Shown: positions 15,179 to 24,235, numbered from the stretch's first letter. The stretch is 34,046 nt of DNA from Bradyrhizobium macuxiense (GCF_001542415.1 NZ_LNCU01000003.1:36011-70056), one strand, 5' to 3'. A program made the numbers and translations. The notes: generated by a model not told the origin, from the sequence alone.

Positions 15179-16621
15179 CTATCTGATCTTCACTTCGGCC
15201 GCGATCAGTTCCCTGCCCTCGGCGGTCCTGATCGTCAATTGCACCCGATCACCGCTGCCGTCGGACGGAATGTTTGCGGAGACGTGGTTTCCGTTCTTCG
15301 GATCGGCGGTCACCGCTTCATCGAACATGACGGCATCACCGCGTTTCAGCGTAACCCTCAGTGGCGCGGCCGGCTCGAGACTGAAGAACTGCAGGTTTGC
15401 ATGGGACGCTTCGACCGCAAGGTTGATCAGGATGCTCGCGTTGGCCTGCGTCACATTGCTCAAGCCGACGGTCGGACTGTAGGTTTCCGCGACCGACAGT
15501 TCGCCGGACGCCGGAAGATGCACGTCGTGAAAGAACTGGTCGGACACGCCCGCCCATAATTCGACATAGGGCTGCTGCTCGCTCGGCGCCTTGCGGGCAT
15601 CGGTTTCATGGGTGAATGACGGGAATCCCCATGTCCACATCTTCAACCCGCGCGTCACGGTGTTGTCGGCGATGCGGATGATCCCCTCTTCATTGTCGTG
15701 GTTGATCACGCCCCAGAAATTGCCGCCCTGCATGTCGGGCGCGGCATAGGCGATGCCCATCGTCGGCCAGTTCCGGAAGTAGCGCAGCTTGTCGAACCGC
15801 CACGTGTCCGGCCCCGTGCGCGCATCGCCGTCGCCCAGATTGGCCGACCAGGCGGGCGTGGTGTAGGCCGTGATCGGCGCGATGATTTCCGCGCCGCCCG
15901 TGGTTTTGGGATGATTCGGATCGGAGCCCGGCGCCAGCGTCGTGCAGGTCCAATATTCGTAGGCGATGGATCTAGGCTGCGTGTTCCGCAGCACCACGCG
16001 TGTATCGAGCGCGGCACGACCGGCCTTCAGCGTCACGTAGGTGGTCGCGGCGATCCCGCTCTCGCCGGTGAACCGCTTCGGGGCCGCCGCATAGGCGAAA
16101 TCGTCGGTCAGCGACATCGCCACCGTCACCTCGGAGGCCGTCTGGCTCACCACGCGGAAATCCCACGGCTTCAGCCAGGTGCGGCCATGCTCCGGATCCG
16201 GAAAGGTCGGGAAGATGCCGCCATACACCATCATCCAGTCGTAGTAGAAATCGCCGGCCTTGATGCCGTAGGGCAAACCGACCTCGGTGCGATACAGCTG
16301 CTCGTGGCCGGTCGGCTTGTAGATGATGGAAATGATGCGCCCGCCGAATTCGGGCACCAGCGTCACCTTCAGATAGCGGTTCTCGAGCACGCGGGTGCGG
16401 AAGGTGCGGTCGACGATGACGGTCTTGTCGAGCGAACCGTCGACGAAACCGTTCTCCGGCGTGGTCGCATATTTCAGGGTGCTCCATCTGATCGAGGACT
16501 CGCTGAGCGAGACGCTGTCGGACTCGGGCGACGCAGCATACGCGGCGTGCGGCGCGCAGAGCGCCACGATGAAGGCGACCGCGACACCGATGCGGATATT
16601 CAGGGCAGCGTGAACGGCCAT
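15179..16621 (-). CDS. Exported DUF5107 (mutarotase-like fold) protein
   Basis: A 480-residue protein with a signal peptide (VAVAFIVALCAPHAAYA, cleaved near residue 29). The core LENRYLKVTLVPEFGGRIIS followed by IIYKPTGHEQLYR matches the DUF5107 family, which has a galactose-mutarotase-like beta-sandwich and is tied to carbohydrate handling in other bacteria. NHDNEEGIIRIADN, later in the chain, also fits. Unlike the large cytosolic family members with TPR repeats, this one is a single domain and exported. An active-site role cannot be assigned. It diverges from radA with 132 bp between, which includes a TTCCAT-GCT-ATGGAA palindrome at 16704-16718. Confidence 0.75.
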   Translation of the reverse strand: MAVHAALNIRIGVAVAFIVALCAPHAAYAASPESDSVSLSESSIRWSTLKYATTPENGFVDGSLDKTVIVDRTFRTRVLENRYLKVTLVPEFGGRIISIIYKPTGHEQLYRTEVGLPYGIKAGDFYYDWMMVYGGIFPTFPDPEHGRTWLKPWDFRVVSQTASEVTVAMSLTDDFAYAAAPKRFTGESGIAATTYVTLKAGRAALDTRVVLRNTQPRSIAYEYWTCTTLAPGSDPNHPKTTGGAEIIAPITAYTTPAWSANLGDGDARTGPDTWRFDKLRYFRNWPTMGIAYAAPDMQGGNFWGVINHDNEEGIIRIADNTVTRGLKMWTWGFPSFTHETDARKAPSEQQPYVELWAGVSDQFFHDVHLPASGELSVAETYSPTVGLSNVTQANASILINLAVEASHANLQFFSLEPAAPLRVTLKRGDAVMFDEAVTADPKNGNHVSANIPSDGSGDRVQLTIRTAEGRELIAAEVKIR

Positions 16622-16753
16622 TGACCTCGCCTTAGCGCGGGAGCGGCAAGTCTAGTCGATCGCGGCGTGGCATGCATGCGCGGCCACGCGCGTTGCAGCC
16701 GCGTTCCATGCTATGGAAGGGGCGGATTCGCTGGAACTGCCGAACTCACCTTC

Positions 16754-18277
16754 ATGGCCAAGAACACCCTCTCCTTCGTCTGCCAGAATTGCGGCGCGGC
16801 GTATAATCGCTGGCAGGGCAAGTGCGACGCCTGCGGCGAATGGAACACGCTCGCCGAGGAAGACACCACGGGCTCGGTGCCGGTCTCGATCCGGTCAAAG
16901 CGCAAGGGCCGGACGTTCGCGCTGGAGTCGCTGTCCGGCAAGACCCAGGATGCCCCGCGCCTCTCCTCGGGGATGGCCGAGCTCGATCGCGTCACCGGCG
17001 GCGGCTTCGTGCGCGGCTCGGTGCTGCTGGTCGGTGGCGATCCCGGCATCGGCAAGTCGACGCTGCTGACGCAGGCCACAAGCATGATGGCGCGCGCCGG
17101 CCACCGCGCGGTCTATATCTCGGGCGAAGAGGCGGTGGCGCAGGTGCGGCTGCGCGCCGAGCGGCTCGGGCTCGCGGACGCGCCGGTGCAACTGGCGTCG
17201 GAAACCTCGGTCGAGGATATCGTCTCGACGCTGTCGGAAGGCGCTGTCCCGCGCCTGATCGTGATCGATTCGATCCAGACCATGTGGACCGACACCGTCG
17301 AGTCGGCGCCCGGCACGGTCACCCAGGTCCGCGCCTCCGCGCAGGCGCTCATTCGTTTTGCCAAGAAGACCGGAGCCGCCATCATCTTGGTCGGACACGT
17401 GACCAAGGACGGCCAGATCGCCGGTCCCCGCGTGGTCGAGCACATGGTCGATGCGGTACTGTCGTTCGAGGGCGAAGGCTCGCAGCAGTTCCGCATCCTG
17501 CGCTCGGTGAAGAACCGCTTCGGCGCGACCGACGAGATCGGCGTGTTCGAGATGACCGGCCTCGGGCTGCGCGAGGTCACCAACCCCTCCGAATTGTTCC
17601 TCTCTGAACGCGACCTCGGCAGTCCGGGGACCGCGGTGTTCGCCGGCATCGAGGGCACCCGCCCTGTACTGGTCGAATTGCAGGCGCTGGTGGCGCCGAC
17701 CTCGCTCGGCACGCCGCGCCGCGCCGTGGTCGGCTGGGACCCGAGCCGGCTGTCGATGGTGCTGGCGGTGCTGGAGGCCCATTGCGGGGTGAAGCTCTCC
17801 GGCCACGACGTCTATCTCAACGTCGCCGGCGGCCTGCGCATCCAGGAGCCGGCCGCCGACCTCGCGGCGGCCGCGGCGCTGGTCTCCTCGCTGGTGAACG
17901 CGCCGCTGCCGACGGATGCGGTCTATTTCGGCGAGATTTCGCTGTCCGGCGCGATCCGCCCGGTGGCGCAGACGCCGGCGCGGCTGAAAGAGGCCAACAA
18001 GCTCGGCTTCGGCCGCGCCACCCTGCCCGAATCGGCCCGCGGCGATGCGGGCGGCGACGCCGGGCTTTCGCTCAACAGCGTCGGCAATCTGACCACCCTG
18101 GTCGCCGAAATCGCGGCACTCGGTACGCCAAGAGGCGACCGGGGTACGCCAAGAGGCGACCGGGGAACACCCAGAGCCAACCAGGGTGCGTCGAGAGGCG
18201 ACCAAAGCGGCTCCGGGGGCCCTGATCCGGTTGAGAAAAATGCCACACCGGCCCGATTCCGTCGCGACAACGGCTAA
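16754..18277 (+). CDS. radA: DNA repair protein RadA
   Basis: A 507-residue RadA, a RecA-like ATPase that drives branch migration in recombination. A C4 zinc finger lies at Cys10, 13, 24 and 27. Walker A (GGDPGIGKST) is at 94-103, the RadA-specific KNRFG motif is near 255, and a Lon-like domain follows (GLRIQEPAADLA onward). The start at 16754 (MAKNTLSFVCQNC) begins at the conserved zinc finger; an upstream frame to 16667 is rejected. The last 55 residues contain four units of GTPRGDR type, from a 21-bp DNA tandem repeat, beyond the normal end of the family. cvpA follows after 170 bp, in which I see no clear element. Confidence 0.96.
   Translation: MAKNTLSFVCQNCGAAYNRWQGKCDACGEWNTLAEEDTTGSVPVSIRSKRKGRTFALESLSGKTQDAPRLSSGMAELDRVTGGGFVRGSVLLVGGDPGIGKSTLLTQATSMMARAGHRAVYISGEEAVAQVRLRAERLGLADAPVQLASETSVEDIVSTLSEGAVPRLIVIDSIQTMWTDTVESAPGTVTQVRASAQALIRFAKKTGAAIILVGHVTKDGQIAGPRVVEHMVDAVLSFEGEGSQQFRILRSVKNRFGATDEIGVFEMTGLGLREVTNPSELFLSERDLGSPGTAVFAGIEGTRPVLVELQALVAPTSLGTPRRAVVGWDPSRLSMVLAVLEAHCGVKLSGHDVYLNVAGGLRIQEPAADLAAAAALVSSLVNAPLPTDAVYFGEISLSGAIRPVAQTPARLKEANKLGFGRATLPESARGDAGGDAGLSLNSVGNLTTLVAEIAALGTPRGDRGTPRGDRGTPRANQGASRGDQSGSGGPDPVEKNATPARFRRDNG
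18122..18205 (+). repeat. Four 21-bp tandem repeats at the 3' end of radA
   Basis: Units start at 18122, 18143, 18164 and 18185. The first two are identical; the third and fourth have drifted. They encode GTPRGDR, GTPRGDR, GTPRANQ and GASRGDQ. The unit length keeps the reading frame, so copy number can change without breaking RadA. Confidence 0.9.
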
Positions 18278-18447
18278 AGCGGCGTGACGTATCAGCCCCC
18301 CGCCGCTATACATCCGGCGCGCGGGACAGGTGGCTCGCCGGCCTTGCCGGACGCCCCCGATGCGCCTCAGTTAGGACGGCACCGACACGCCGATTCGCGA
18401 GAGTTACTAACAGCGTACCGAAACGTACCAGCGGACCTGACCAGCCG

Positions 18448-19083
18448 ATGCCCATAACGATACTTGATCTCGTCCTGCTCGGGGTGATGCTGATCTCGGG
18501 CCTGCTTGCCATGGTGCGCGGCTTCATGCGCGAGATCCTGTCGATTGCGGCCTGGGGCGCCGCGGCGCTGGTGACGCTCTATGCGTTCTCGAAGCTGCTG
18601 CCGACCGCCAAGACCTATTTCAACAACGACACGGTCGCGGCCGTGGTCGTGGTGGCCGGTGTCTTCATCGGCACGCTGATCGTGGTTTCGATCATCACGG
18701 TCCGGATCTCCGACATGATCCTGGATTCGCGGATCGGCGCGCTCGACCGCACCCTCGGCTTCCTGTTCGGCCTCGCCCGCGGCCTGCTGATCGTGGTCGT
18801 GGCGTTCATGTTCTTCACCTGGCTGGTTCCGGACAAGCAGCGGCCCGACTGGGTGACGGGGGCGAAGTCCCGGGTGGTGCTGCAGGGAACCGGGGATTGG
18901 CTGATGTCGCTCTTGCCTGACGACCCCGAGAACACCATCTTAAAGAAGTTCAAAAAGAATAAGCCGGACGATGATTCTGCTGCCGATCCCGATCAGGCCC
19001 CCACGCCTGCGTCGGGCGACGGCTACAGCAAACCTGCCCGCGACGGCCTTAAAAAGCTGATCGAGAAACCCGCGGGACATTGA
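18448..19083 (+). CDS. cvpA: CvpA-family membrane protein
   Basis: A 211-residue CvpA protein with four predicted membrane segments (about 5-22, 28-48, 62-85 and 100-127) and the family motif GFMREILSIAAWGAAAL. CvpA is needed for colicin V production in E. coli and is often placed just before purF, as here, with a 25-bp gap. Its exact role is unclear; in some bacteria it supports envelope homeostasis. The C-terminal 85 residues are charged and cytoplasmic (LKKFKKNKPDDDS), longer than in E. coli. Confidence 0.93.
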   Translation: MPITILDLVLLGVMLISGLLAMVRGFMREILSIAAWGAAALVTLYAFSKLLPTAKTYFNNDTVAAVVVVAGVFIGTLIVVSIITVRISDMILDSRIGALDRTLGFLFGLARGLLIVVVAFMFFTWLVPDKQRPDWVTGAKSRVVLQGTGDWLMSLLPDDPENTILKKFKKNKPDDDSAADPDQAPTPASGDGYSKPARDGLKKLIEKPAGH

Positions 19084-19108
19084 TTTTGACGGGCCCCAAC
19101 GAGAGGCG

Positions 19109-20632
19109 ATGAACGAGATGCAAACCCCTTCCGATCATGCCGACCAACTCGACCTCGACCTCGGCCCGATCGAATTGCAGGATGATCTCGATCTGGATGG
19201 GGATACGCTCCGCGAGGAATGCGGCGTATTCGGCATCTTCGGCCACCAGGAAGCCGCCGCGATCACCGCGCTCGGCCTGCACGCCCTCCAGCATCGCGGC
19301 CAGGAAGCCGCCGGCATCGTCACCTTCGACGGCAGCCGCTTCCACTCCGAGCGCCGCCTCGGCCTGGTCGGCGACGCCTTCTCCCGCCGCGAGGTGATCG
19401 AACGCCTGCCCGGCAATGCCGCAGTCGGCCATGTCCGCTACTCCACGACCGGCGGGACCATCTTGCGCAACGTGCAGCCGCTGTTCGCCGAACTCAGCGC
19501 CGGCGGGTTTGCGGTCGGTCACAACGGCAACCTCACCAACGGCCTGACCTTGCGCCGCGAGCTCGTCAAGGGTGGCGCCCTGATGCAGTCGACCACCGAC
19601 ACCGAGGTGATCCTGCATCTGGTGGCGCAGTCCAAGCGCTCGCGCTTCATCGACCGTTTCATCGAGGCCCTTCGCACGATCGAGGGCGCCTACGCGCTGG
19701 TCGCGCTGACCAACAAGAAGCTGGTCGGAGCGCGCGATCCGCTCGGCATTCGCCCGCTGGTGCTCGGCGATCTCGACGGCCGCCCGATCCTGACCTCCGA
19801 GACCTGCGCGCTCGACATGATCGGCGCCAAATATGTCCGCGACATCGAGCCCGGCGAGATCATCGTGTTCGACGAGAGCGGCGCACACAGCCACAAGCCG
19901 TTCCCGCCGAAGCCGGCGCGGCCCTGCATCTTCGAATACATCTATTTCGCCCGTCCCGATTCCATCGTCGGCGGCCGCTCGGTCTATGACGTGCGCAAGG
20001 CGTTCGGTGCGCAGCTCGCGCGCGAGAGCCATCCGGATGTCGACGTCGTGGTGCCGGTGCCGGATTCCGGCGTGCCCGCCGCGGTCGGCTACAGCCAGTA
20101 TTCCGGCGTGCCGTTCGAACTCGGCATTATCCGAAATCACTATGTCGGTCGCACCTTCATCCAGCCGACCCAGAGCGTGCGCGAGCTCGGCGTGCGCATG
20201 AAGCATTCGGCCAACCGCGCCGCGATCGAGGGCAAGCGCATTATCCTGATCGATGACTCGCTGGTGCGCGGCACCACCTCGAAGAAGATCGTGCGCATGA
20301 TGCGCGACGCCGGCGCCCGCGAGGTGCATTTCCGCCTCGCCTCGCCGCCGATCCTGTATCCCGATTATTACGGCATCGACCTGCCCGACCGCGGCGGCCT
20401 CCTGGCCGCGACGCATTCGGTCGAGGAGATGCGCGAGATCATCGGCGCCGACTCGCTCGCCTTCCTGTCGATAGACGGCATGTACCGCGCGATGGGCTAT
20501 CCGGGCCGCGATCCCGCCAACCCGAAATTCGCCGACCACTGCTTCACCGGCGCCTATCCGACCCACCTCACAGACCAGAGCGACGTCGAGCCCGCGCCGC
20601 GCCAGCTCTCGCTGCTGGCGGAGGCAAGCTGA
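19109..20632 (+). CDS. purF: Amidophosphoribosyltransferase (PurF)
   Basis: First enzyme of purine synthesis: it uses glutamine nitrogen to turn PRPP into phosphoribosylamine. A 37-residue acidic leader ends before Cys38 in EECGVFGIFG, the N-terminal nucleophile exposed by self-cleavage in B. subtilis-type enzymes. The PRPP loop IDDSLVRGTTS is at 381-391. Of the four cysteines that hold the Fe-S cluster in the B. subtilis enzyme, Cys273 and Cys478 (CFTGAYPT) remain, while the other two positions appear as Asp419 (YPDYYGID) and Ala475. This enzyme therefore seems to pair a propeptide with a missing or altered cluster. It is likely co-transcribed with cvpA. Confidence 0.96.
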   Translation: MNEMQTPSDHADQLDLDLGPIELQDDLDLDGDTLREECGVFGIFGHQEAAAITALGLHALQHRGQEAAGIVTFDGSRFHSERRLGLVGDAFSRREVIERLPGNAAVGHVRYSTTGGTILRNVQPLFAELSAGGFAVGHNGNLTNGLTLRRELVKGGALMQSTTDTEVILHLVAQSKRSRFIDRFIEALRTIEGAYALVALTNKKLVGARDPLGIRPLVLGDLDGRPILTSETCALDMIGAKYVRDIEPGEIIVFDESGAHSHKPFPPKPARPCIFEYIYFARPDSIVGGRSVYDVRKAFGAQLARESHPDVDVVVPVPDSGVPAAVGYSQYSGVPFELGIIRNHYVGRTFIQPTQSVRELGVRMKHSANRAAIEGKRIILIDDSLVRGTTSKKIVRMMRDAGAREVHFRLASPPILYPDYYGIDLPDRGGLLAATHSVEEMREIIGADSLAFLSIDGMYRAMGYPGRDPANPKFADHCFTGAYPTHLTDQSDVEPAPRQLSLLAEAS

Positions 20633-20645
20633 TCCACCCCGCGCT

Positions 20646-20769
20646 GTCGTCCCTGCGAAAGCAGGGACCCATAGCCACCGTCGGGCATGGCTGGGACAGT
20701 ACTAGACACGAACATCTTCTGCCATCACGACCGCCACGGCGTGTGGGTCCCTGCTTTCGCAGGGACGAC
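20646..20769. repeat. 124-bp intergenic repeat with 26-bp exact inverted ends
   Basis: The arms at 20646-20671 and 20744-20769 are perfect reverse complements. Each arm is itself a hairpin: GTCCCTGC-GAAA-GCAGGGAC on the left and GTCCCTGC-TTTC-GCAGGGAC on the right. This fills the purF-SDR gap. It belongs to the class of short multi-copy palindromic elements of this bacterial group and may also end purF transcripts. Confidence 0.85.
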
Positions 20770-20789
20770 GATTTGCTAGAGTCCCTTTC

Positions 20790-21530
20790 ATGACAAAACC
20801 CCTCGCCTCCCGTATCGCCCTCGTGACCGGCGCCTCGCGCGGCATCGGCTATGCCACCGCGGTCGCGCTCGCCAAGGCCGGCGCGCATATTGTGGCAGTG
20901 GCGCGGACGCAAGGCGGGCTGGAGGAGCTCGACGACGAGATCCGCAAGGACGGCGGCAGCGCCACGCTGGTGCCGCTCAGCCTCACCGATTACGAAGGCA
21001 TCGCGCGGCTCGGCCTCGCGCTGCACGAGCGCCACGGCAAGCTCGACATCCTCGTCGGCAATGCCGGCACCCCCGGGCCCTCGTCGCCGCTCGGCCATAT
21101 CGAGTTGAAGCCGTGGAACGACGTGATGGCGATCAACGTCACCGCGAACTTCCAGCTGATCCGATGCATGGAGCCGTTGCTGAAGCAATCCGATGCCGGC
21201 CGCGCGGTGTTCGTCACCTCGGGCGCGGCCCACAAGGCCAACGCCTATCTCGGCCCCTACGCAGCGTCGAAAGCCGCGCTCGAGGCACTGGTGCGCTCCT
21301 GGGCCAACGAGACCGCCAATACCAAGATCCGCGTCAACCTGTTCAGCCCCGGTCCGATCCGCACCCGGATGCGCGCCGCCGTGTTTCCCGGCGAAGACCC
21401 GATGACGCTCGATACGCCCGACATGGCCGCCGAATTCATCGTGCCGATGTGCTCGCCGGATTGGACCGAGACCGGCAAGCTCTACGACTACAAGGCGCGC
21501 ACGCTGCGGAGTTTTCAAGCGCCGGCGTAA
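20790..21530 (+). CDS. SDR-family NAD(P)-dependent oxidoreductase
   Basis: A 246-residue classical short-chain dehydrogenase. The cofactor loop TGASRGIG is at 13-20, NAG at 91-93, and the catalytic triad Ser144, Tyr157 and Lys161 (YAASK) is complete. The end of the protein (FIVPMCSPDWTETGKLYDYKA) is an alphaproteobacterial variant found in Rhizobiales after purF. The basic residue in SRG and the Ala-Arg-Thr at 38-40 favour NADP, but this is inference. The substrate is unknown. It begins 20 bp after the repeat element and so may not be expressed with purF. Confidence 0.92.
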   Translation: MTKPLASRIALVTGASRGIGYATAVALAKAGAHIVAVARTQGGLEELDDEIRKDGGSATLVPLSLTDYEGIARLGLALHERHGKLDILVGNAGTPGPSSPLGHIELKPWNDVMAINVTANFQLIRCMEPLLKQSDAGRAVFVTSGAAHKANAYLGPYAASKAALEALVRSWANETANTKIRVNLFSPGPIRTRMRAAVFPGEDPMTLDTPDMAAEFIVPMCSPDWTETGKLYDYKARTLRSFQAPA

Positions 21531-21545
21531 CAGGCGTTCATCCCG

Positions 21546-21631
21546 CGTCATTGCGAGCGAAGCGAAGCAATCCATGGGTCGGCGTATGCGGGACGATGGA
21601 TTGCTTCGTCGCTACGCTCCTCGCAATGACG
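21546..21631. repeat. 86-bp intergenic palindromic repeat
   Basis: The ends CGTCATTGCGAGCG (from 21546) and CTCGCAATGACG (to 21631) are inverted, with inner arms AAGCAATCCA (21565-21574) and TGGATTGCTT (21597-21606). The sequence type CGTCATTGCGAGCG followed by AAGCAATCC is a well-known dispersed intergenic repeat of alphaproteobacterial genomes. It may fold as a terminator-like hairpin after the SDR gene. Confidence 0.85.
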
Positions 21632-21716
21632 GCGTGAACCATTGACTCCCCTCCCTCCCCACGATTGACTGCGCTCCCAGCGGGACCACCGCCAAGAAAA
21701 ATCACGGGAGGCACCG

Positions 21717-22853
21717 ATGATGCCGACGCTCGACCGCGCGCGTTTCAAACTGTCCGGATTGATCTTCTCCGCCCTTATCGCCTCCCTCGCCCTTCTCGTC
21801 CCGCACGCTCCGGCCAAGGCCGGCGACGTCCCGACCTTCGCGGTCGACCCGTCCTGGCCGAAGCAGCTTCCGAACAACTGGATCATCGGCCAGGTCGGCG
21901 GCATCACGGTCGACTGGCAGGGGCACATCTGGGTGATCCATCGTCCCCGCTCGCTGACCGAGGGCGAGAAGGCCGCGAGCCTGACGCCGCCGCGCGCCAA
22001 ATGCTGCGTACCCGCGCCACCGGTGCTCGAGTTCGACGCCGACGGCAATCTGCTGCGATCCTGGGGCGGCCCCGGCGACGGCTATCAATGGGTCGGCCGC
22101 GAGCACGGCATCGAGGTTGACCCGCGCGGCTTCGTCTGGATCGGCGGCAATGCCGACGACGACAGCGAGATCCTCAAGTTCACCCTCGACGGCAAATATC
22201 TCGGACAGATCGGCAAGATCGCGCCGCGCAGCAACAGCAACGACACCACGCAGCTCGGCAAGCCTGCAAGCATCGCGATCGACAAGGACGACAACGAGCT
22301 CTACGTCGCCGACGGCTACGGCAACCGCCGCGTCATCGTGTTCGACGCGACCACGCTGGCTTACAAGCGGCACTGGGGCGGTTATGGCAACCGGCCGAAC
22401 GACGACAAGCAACCGCCCTACGATCCGAGCGCGGCGCCGCAGCACCAATTCGGCAATCCCGTGCACTGCATCAAGCTCGCCAATGACGGGCTGGTCTATG
22501 TCTGCGATCGCAGCCAGGACCGCATCCAGGTCTTCAAGAAGGACGGCACCTTCGTGAAGGAGTTCTTCTACGAGAAGAAGACGCTCGGCGACGGTGCGGT
22601 GTTCGATCTCGCGCTGTGGCCCGATTCGAAGCAGACCTATCTGTTGAATGCCGACGGCGCCAACAACGAGATCCGGGTGATCCAGCGCGACGACGGCAAG
22701 GTCGTCGGCACGTTCGGCCATAGCGGCCGCAATGCCGGCCAACTCGCGCTGCTGCACGTCATGGCGGTCGACCAGAAGGGCAACGTCTACACCGGCGAGG
22801 TCGAAGGCAAGCGCCTCCAGAAATTCAAGCTGACCTCGGACGCGCTCAAGTAA
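21717..22853 (+). CDS. Exported NHL-repeat beta-propeller protein
   Basis: A 378-residue protein with a signal peptide (GLIFSALIASLALLVPHAPA, cleaved near 36). At least five NHL-like blades follow, each with the pattern G-hydrophobic-x-V-D-x-x-G-x-hydrophobic-W/Y (GGITVDWQGHIWVI, HGIEVDPRGFVWI, ASIAIDKDDNELYVADGYGN, HCIKLANDGLVYVCDRSQDR, HVMAVDQKGNVYTGE). This is the fold of peptidyl-alpha-hydroxyglycine lyase, and such proteins are often annotated that way, but catalytic metal residues cannot be assigned here. A CC pair sits in PPRAKCCVPAPP. The ribosome site GGGAGG is strong. It precedes a binding protein on the same strand by 146 bp. The function in the periplasm is unknown. Confidence 0.8.
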   Translation: MMPTLDRARFKLSGLIFSALIASLALLVPHAPAKAGDVPTFAVDPSWPKQLPNNWIIGQVGGITVDWQGHIWVIHRPRSLTEGEKAASLTPPRAKCCVPAPPVLEFDADGNLLRSWGGPGDGYQWVGREHGIEVDPRGFVWIGGNADDDSEILKFTLDGKYLGQIGKIAPRSNSNDTTQLGKPASIAIDKDDNELYVADGYGNRRVIVFDATTLAYKRHWGGYGNRPNDDKQPPYDPSAAPQHQFGNPVHCIKLANDGLVYVCDRSQDRIQVFKKDGTFVKEFFYEKKTLGDGAVFDLALWPDSKQTYLLNADGANNEIRVIQRDDGKVVGTFGHSGRNAGQLALLHVMAVDQKGNVYTGEVEGKRLQKFKLTSDALK

Positions 22854-22860
22854 CCTTGCT

Positions 22861-22898
22861 AGCCGGACGGCGCTTCAACGCGCGTCATCCGGCTTTAT
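22861..22898 (+). terminator. Candidate terminator after the beta-propeller gene
   Basis: AGCCGGA (22861-22867) and TCCGGCT (22888-22894) form a stem with further internal GC pairs, followed by TTAT. It starts 8 bp after the stop codon. The T run is short, so efficiency is uncertain. Confidence 0.5.
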
Positions 22899-22999
22899 GC
22901 GGATTGCCGCTGCCCCGCGGACGGGGTAAGCGGAACCACCGGAACGAATGCCCCGTCTCAAGAGGGCCGTCCGGAAATTTGACAGAGGGAGGACTACGT

Positions 23000-24235
23000 A
23001 TGACGACGACGCTCGCGCGGCGCTATGCCGTGCTATTTGCTTGCGCCGCACTCACCATCTCAACTTCCGCGTTTGCCCAGGGCAAACTGGACAAGAACGT
23101 CAAGATCGGCGTGCTCAACGACATGTCGAGCCTTTATGCCGACATCGGCGGGGCGAACTCGGTGGTCGCCGCGAACATGGCGATCGAAGACTCCGGCCTC
23201 CGCGCCAAGGGCTGGACCATCGACCTGGTGAGCGGAGACCACCAGAACAAGCCCGACGTCGGCGTCAACATCGCCCGGAATTGGATCGACAACGACAAGG
23301 TCGACATGATCACGGACACGCCGAACTCCGGCGTTGCGCTCGCGGTGAGCAACCTGGTCAAGGAAAAGAACTCGATCATGCTCAACTCCGGCGCCGCGAC
23401 CGCCGATCTCACCGGCAAGGCCTGCAACGCCAACACGATCTCCTTTACCTTCGACACCTATATGCTCGCCAACGGCACCGGCAAGGCGCTGACCAAGGCC
23501 GGCGGCGACAGCTGGTTCTTCCTCACCGCCGATTACGCCTTCGGCCACGCGCTGGAACGCGACACCTCGGCCGTTGTCACCGCCAATGGCGGCAAGGTGC
23601 TCGGCGACGTCAAGCATCCGCTCAATACCGCGGACTTCTCCTCATTCCTGCTGCAGGCGCAGGCCTCCAAGGCCAAGATCGTCGGGCTCGCCAATGCCGG
23701 CGGCGACACCGACAACGCGATCAAGCAGGCCTCCGAATTCGGCATCACCGCCGGCGGCCAGAAGCTTGCGGCGCTGCTGCTCTTCATCAACGACGTGCAC
23801 GCGCTCGGGCTGAAGATCTCGCAGGGCCTCACCTTCACGGAGTCGTTCTACTGGGACATGAACGACCAGACCCGCGCCTGGTCGAAGCGTTTCCAGAAGC
23901 TCTCGCCCAAGGGCACGATGCCCTCGATGACGGTGGCCGGCGTCTATGCCGGCGTCCTGCATTATCTGAAGGCGCTGGACGCGATGGGCGGCAATCCGCA
24001 TGACGGTGCCAAGGTGGTCGCCAAGATGAAGGAGATCCCGACCGACGACCCGCTGTTCGGCAAGGGCCCGCTGCGCATCGACGGCCGCCGCATCATTCCG
24101 GCCTATCTGTTCGAGGTGAAGAAGCCGGAAGAATCCAAATATCCGTGGGACTACTACAAGCTGGTCGCCACGATCTCGCCGGAAGACGCAGCCAAGCCGC
24201 TGAAGGACAGCGAGTGCCCGCTGGTGAAGAAATAA
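23000..24235 (+). CDS. Branched-chain-amino-acid-type ABC transporter substrate-binding protein
   Basis: A 411-residue periplasmic binding protein of the Peripla_BP_6 (LivJ-like) class. The signal peptide ends at AFA near residue 26. The mature start KNVKIGVLNDMSSLYADIGG, then AANMAIEDSG and GWTIDLVSGDHQNKPDVGV, are typical. The start at 23000 has GAGGGAGGA seven bases upstream. Permease and ATPase genes are absent on both sides, so it is an orphan that must use a distant transporter or have another role. Rhizobial genomes hold dozens of such proteins, many for aromatic acids or other non-amino-acid ligands, so the ligand is open. Confidence 0.92.
   Translation: MTTTLARRYAVLFACAALTISTSAFAQGKLDKNVKIGVLNDMSSLYADIGGANSVVAANMAIEDSGLRAKGWTIDLVSGDHQNKPDVGVNIARNWIDNDKVDMITDTPNSGVALAVSNLVKEKNSIMLNSGAATADLTGKACNANTISFTFDTYMLANGTGKALTKAGGDSWFFLTADYAFGHALERDTSAVVTANGGKVLGDVKHPLNTADFSSFLLQAQASKAKIVGLANAGGDTDNAIKQASEFGITAGGQKLAALLLFINDVHALGLKISQGLTFTESFYWDMNDQTRAWSKRFQKLSPKGTMPSMTVAGVYAGVLHYLKALDAMGGNPHDGAKVVAKMKEIPTDDPLFGKGPLRIDGRRIIPAYLFEVKKPEESKYPWDYYKLVATISPEDAAKPLKDSECPLVKK

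Noticed and set aside
18122..18205. Possible CRISPR-like array
   Set aside because: The 21-bp units are directly adjacent with no spacers and encode an in-frame peptide repeat of RadA.
16895..18313. Long minus-strand frame opposite radA
   Set aside because: Antisense shadow of radA; composition is a reflection of RadA codons.
19049..20566. Long minus-strand frame opposite purF
   Set aside because: Antisense shadow of purF; no recognisable motif or ribosome site.
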